Source of the DNA: Tatumella punctata
Lineage (GTDB): Bacteria > Pseudomonadota > Gammaproteobacteria > Enterobacterales > Enterobacteriaceae
Length of the DNA: 64,000 nucleotides
Direction: 5' to 3'
NCBI RefSeq assembly: GCF_039523735.1
Contig: NZ_BAAAFW010000095.1
Span: 62,001 to 126,000 of the forward strand
Position numbers and translations under genes: made by a program. Positions within the stretch are counted from its first letter, which is position 1, and each line of letters opens with the position of its first letter. The notes below the pieces were generated by a model, which saw nothing but the letters and a program-made list of their open reading frames with translations, was not told where the DNA came from and ran no database searches. Positions 61,728 to 64,000 of this stretch are shown here, piece by piece.

Positions 61728-62242
61728 TGATACTGCTCCAGTAAAGTGGCAATTGCTTCCGGTGTCAGATGGACATGCGTCTGCTCGTTGACCATCATGA
61801 CCGGCCCCTTATCACAGTTTCCCAGACAACAGGTAGGTAACAGCGTGAAGCGCCCGTCGGCGGTGGTCTGTCCCGGTTTAATATTCAGGGTGTGTTCCAG
61901 TGCCGTCTGTATCCCCTGGTAGCCGGTAATATGACAGACCACGCTGTCACAGTAGCGGATCACATACCGGCCGACCGGCTGGCGATAAATCTGGCTGTAA
62001 AAGGTGGCGACCCCTTCGACATCACTGGCCGGAATACCGAGCACACCGGCAATCGCATCAATCGCCCCGTCGGGAACCCAGCCGCGATGTTTCTGGACAA
62101 TTTTCAGAGCTTCTATCGACGCGGCGCGGGCATCTTCGTAATGATGCTTTTCGTGTTCAATGGCCTGATGTTCTTCTGCGCTCAGCACAAAAGTTTCTGC
62201 AGGGTCTATCGTTTTAACGGCTATTTGCTGGTTATTCATCAT
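61724..62242 (-). CDS. nuoE: NADH:quinone oxidoreductase subunit E
   Basis: The thioredoxin-like subunit with the N1a 2Fe-2S cluster; ligands lie in YCDSVVCH and CCLGNCDKGP. The 172 residues (E. coli 166) start MMNNQQ; two successive ATG codons are possible, the first overlapping the nuoCD stop by one base (TAATG). Confidence 0.96.
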   Translation of the reverse strand: MMNNQQIAVKTIDPAETFVLSAEEHQAIEHEKHHYEDARAASIEALKIVQKHRGWVPDGAIDAIAGVLGIPASDVEGVATFYSQIYRQPVGRYVIRYCDSVVCHITGYQGIQTALEHTLNIKPGQTTADGRFTLLPTCCLGNCDKGPVMMVNEQTHVHLTPEAIATLLEQYQ

Positions 62243-64000
62243 TAGCGGTCCACGTCAGACATAACAAAATCAATACTGCCAAGATAGACAATCAGGTCTG
62301 ATACCAGGCTGCCACGGATCACCGAAGGGATCTGCTGTAAATGCGGAAAGCTCGGCGTTCTGACCCTGGTCCGGTAACTCATGGTGCTGCCATCACTTGT
62401 CAGGTAATAACTGTTGATACCTTTGGTCGCTTCAATCATCTGGAACGATTCATTAGCAGGCATCACAGGACCCCAGGAAACCTGCAGGAAGTGGGTAATC
62501 AGCGTTTCGATATGCTGCAATGTGCGCTCTTTCGGCGGTGGTGTTGTCAGAGGATGATCCGCTTTAAACGGACCCGCCGGCATATTTTTCAGACATTGTT
62601 CAAGAATACGCAGTGACTGCCACATCTCTTCCATCTTCAGCATCACGCGGCTGTAAGCATCGCTGACGCCCCCGCCGACCGGAATGTCAAACTCAAAATT
62701 TTCATAACCGGAATACGGGCGCCATTTACGGACATCAAAATCCAGCCCGGTGGCACGTAATGCGGCCCCGGTAGTTCCCCAGGCCAGGGCTTCCTGCTGG
62801 TTATAGGCGGCGACTCCCCGCGAGCGGCCAACCAGCACACTATTACGCAATGCGGCTTTGTCATATTCTTTGAGCCGTTTTGGCATCCAGTCGAGAAAGT
62901 CACGCAGTAACCGTTCCCAGCCGTTAGGAAGATCATGAGCAACGCCACCAATACGGAACCAGGCAGGATGCATCCGGAATCCGGTGATCGCTTCCACCAC
63001 ATCATAAATTTTTTGCCGGTCAGTGAAGGCAAAGAATACCGGGGTCATCGCCCCCACATCCTGAATAAACGTCGAGATATAAAGCAGATGGCTGTTGATA
63101 CGGAACAGCTCAGAAAGCATCACACGGATCACATTGACCCGATCGGGAACAGTGATCCCCGCCAGCTTTTCGACAGCCAGTACATAAGGCATTTCATTAA
63201 CACAGCCGCCGAGATACTCAATCCGGTCCGTGTAGGGAATATAGCTATGCCATGACTGGCGCTCTGCCATTTTTTCAGCACCACGATGGTGGTAACCAAT
63301 GTCCGGCACACAATCGACAATTTCTTCACCATCCAGCTGCAGAATGATCCGGAAGGCACCATGGGCTGACGGATGGTTAGGGCCGAGGTTGAGGAACATA
63401 AAATCTTCACTGGCCGTACCGCGCTTCATGCCCCAGGCATCGGGATTAAATGTCAGAGCCTCCATTTCCAAATCTTCTTTCGCTTTGGTCAGGGAAAAAG
63501 GATCAAACTCCGTGGCACGGGCCGGATAGTCTTTACGTAACGGATGACCACTCCAGGTATCAGGCATCATGATACGGGTCAGGTGCGGGTGTCCGCGGAA
63601 CGTAATGCCAAACATTTCCCAGGTTTCCCGTTCATACCAGTTGGCATTGGGAAAAATTGTGGTCAGAGTCGGCAAATACAGATCGCTTTCCGCTAACGCT
63701 ACCTTGATCACAATATCGCGGTTACGATCAATCGATAACAGATGATAGAAAACAGAAAAGTCAGCAGCAGGCAGCCCCTGACGGTGGGTACGCAGCCGTT
63801 CATCTGTTCCATGCAAATCGTAAAGCATGACATAGGGTTTAGGCAGTGCGCGTAAGAAGGTGATTACTTCCGGTAACTGTTCACGCGGAACCCAGACCAC
63901 CGGATGCCCGGTACGGGTTGGCTGAACAGTAAAGGCCTCAGGGCCAAAACGATTACGCAGTTCACCGATAACAGGATCATCAAGATGATCTCTGGTTTGC
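62242..64000 (-). CDS. nuoC: NADH:quinone oxidoreductase fused subunit C/D, N-terminus cut by window edge
   Basis: The fused NuoCD subunit that makes the quinone-binding region with NuoB. The reading frame stays open to the last base of the window (residues before the GTG at 63900 read QTRDHLDDPVIGELRNRFG..., which match E. coli NuoCD), so the GTG at 63900 is not the start. About 585 residues are visible of roughly 600. The C part contains NANWYERETWEMFGI; the D part has LNLGPNHPSAHGAFR with the quinone-site His and ends FVMSDVDR. The C/D fusion is typical of enterobacteria. nuoA and nuoB should lie beyond the edge. Confidence 0.97.
   Translation of the reverse strand, partial: QTRDHLDDPVIGELRNRFGPEAFTVQPTRTGHPVVWVPREQLPEVITFLRALPKPYVMLYDLHGTDERLRTHRQGLPAADFSVFYHLLSIDRNRDIVIKVALAESDLYLPTLTTIFPNANWYERETWEMFGITFRGHPHLTRIMMPDTWSGHPLRKDYPARATEFDPFSLTKAKEDLEMEALTFNPDAWGMKRGTASEDFMFLNLGPNHPSAHGAFRIILQLDGEEIVDCVPDIGYHHRGAEKMAERQSWHSYIPYTDRIEYLGGCVNEMPYVLAVEKLAGITVPDRVNVIRVMLSELFRINSHLLYISTFIQDVGAMTPVFFAFTDRQKIYDVVEAITGFRMHPAWFRIGGVAHDLPNGWERLLRDFLDWMPKRLKEYDKAALRNSVLVGRSRGVAAYNQQEALAWGTTGAALRATGLDFDVRKWRPYSGYENFEFDIPVGGGVSDAYSRVMLKMEEMWQSLRILEQCLKNMPAGPFKADHPLTTPPPKERTLQHIETLITHFLQVSWGPVMPANESFQMIEATKGINSYYLTSDGSTMSYRTRVRTPSFPHLQQIPSVIRGSLVSDLIVYLGSIDFVMSDVDR

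Noticed and set aside
1..64000. CRISPR arrays, prophage, insertion sequences, toxin-antitoxin pairs, restriction systems
   Set aside because: No spaced direct repeats, transposase, integrase, phage structural or defence genes were seen on either strand.

Overview
This window is chromosomal DNA of a gamma-proteobacterium of the order Enterobacterales. Gene order follows the E. coli segment from nfo/fruBKA through yei/yej, alkB-apbE-ompC, rcsDB/rcsC, gyrA, ubiG, nrdAB-yfaE and on to the nuo operon. MicF, the paired Cra sites of fruB and the DnaA boxes of nrdA are also in place. Moderate GC, lack of narP, ada and rtn at their usual places, and an msgA-type dinI gene suggest Erwiniaceae (Pantoea/Erwinia/Tatumella-like); the genus is inference.

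Layout. 1-5.4 kb: end of yeiH, nfo, and the fructose operon fruBKA (minus strand). 5.7-9.1 kb: an accessory block with an MFS exporter and a short-chain dehydrogenase in one overlapping operon, divergent from a LysR regulator. 9.2-16.6 kb: yeiW, efpL (yeiP), lpxT, an APC permease, mepS, then rsuA-bcr-yejG. 16.8-22.8 kb: radD (yejH), rplY with its leader, yejK, yejL-yejM (lapC) and tRNA-Pro(GGG). 23-28 kb: a second variable block with a membrane diguanylate cyclase, an SOS-type dinI/msgA gene, DoxX, LysR, GNAT and a phosphopantetheinyl transferase. 28-38 kb: apbE-alkB, a small ORF, ompC, MicF and the Rcs phosphorelay (rcsD-rcsB, convergent rcsC). 38.5-50.1 kb: gyrA, ubiG, nrdA-nrdB-yfaE, yfaY, opgD, elaA. 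50.2-64 kb: respiratory complex I, nuoN back to nuoCD, which runs off the right edge.

Together the genes cover the envelope (mepS, lpxT, lapC, ompC/MicF, Rcs, opgD), DNA repair and nucleotide supply (nfo, radD, alkB, nrdAB, gyrA), translation (efpL, rplY, rsuA, tRNA-Pro), sugar uptake and NADH respiration. I found no CRISPR array, prophage, insertion sequence or toxin-antitoxin module, and no clear undescribed multi-gene system. The most unusual signals are a run of eight G inside the catalytic GGEEF codons of the diguanylate cyclase, the inverted-repeat-rich control region of the MFS/SDR/LysR block, strong hairpins inside the nuo operon, a Glu at GyrA position 87, and a 52-codon ORF beside ompC.
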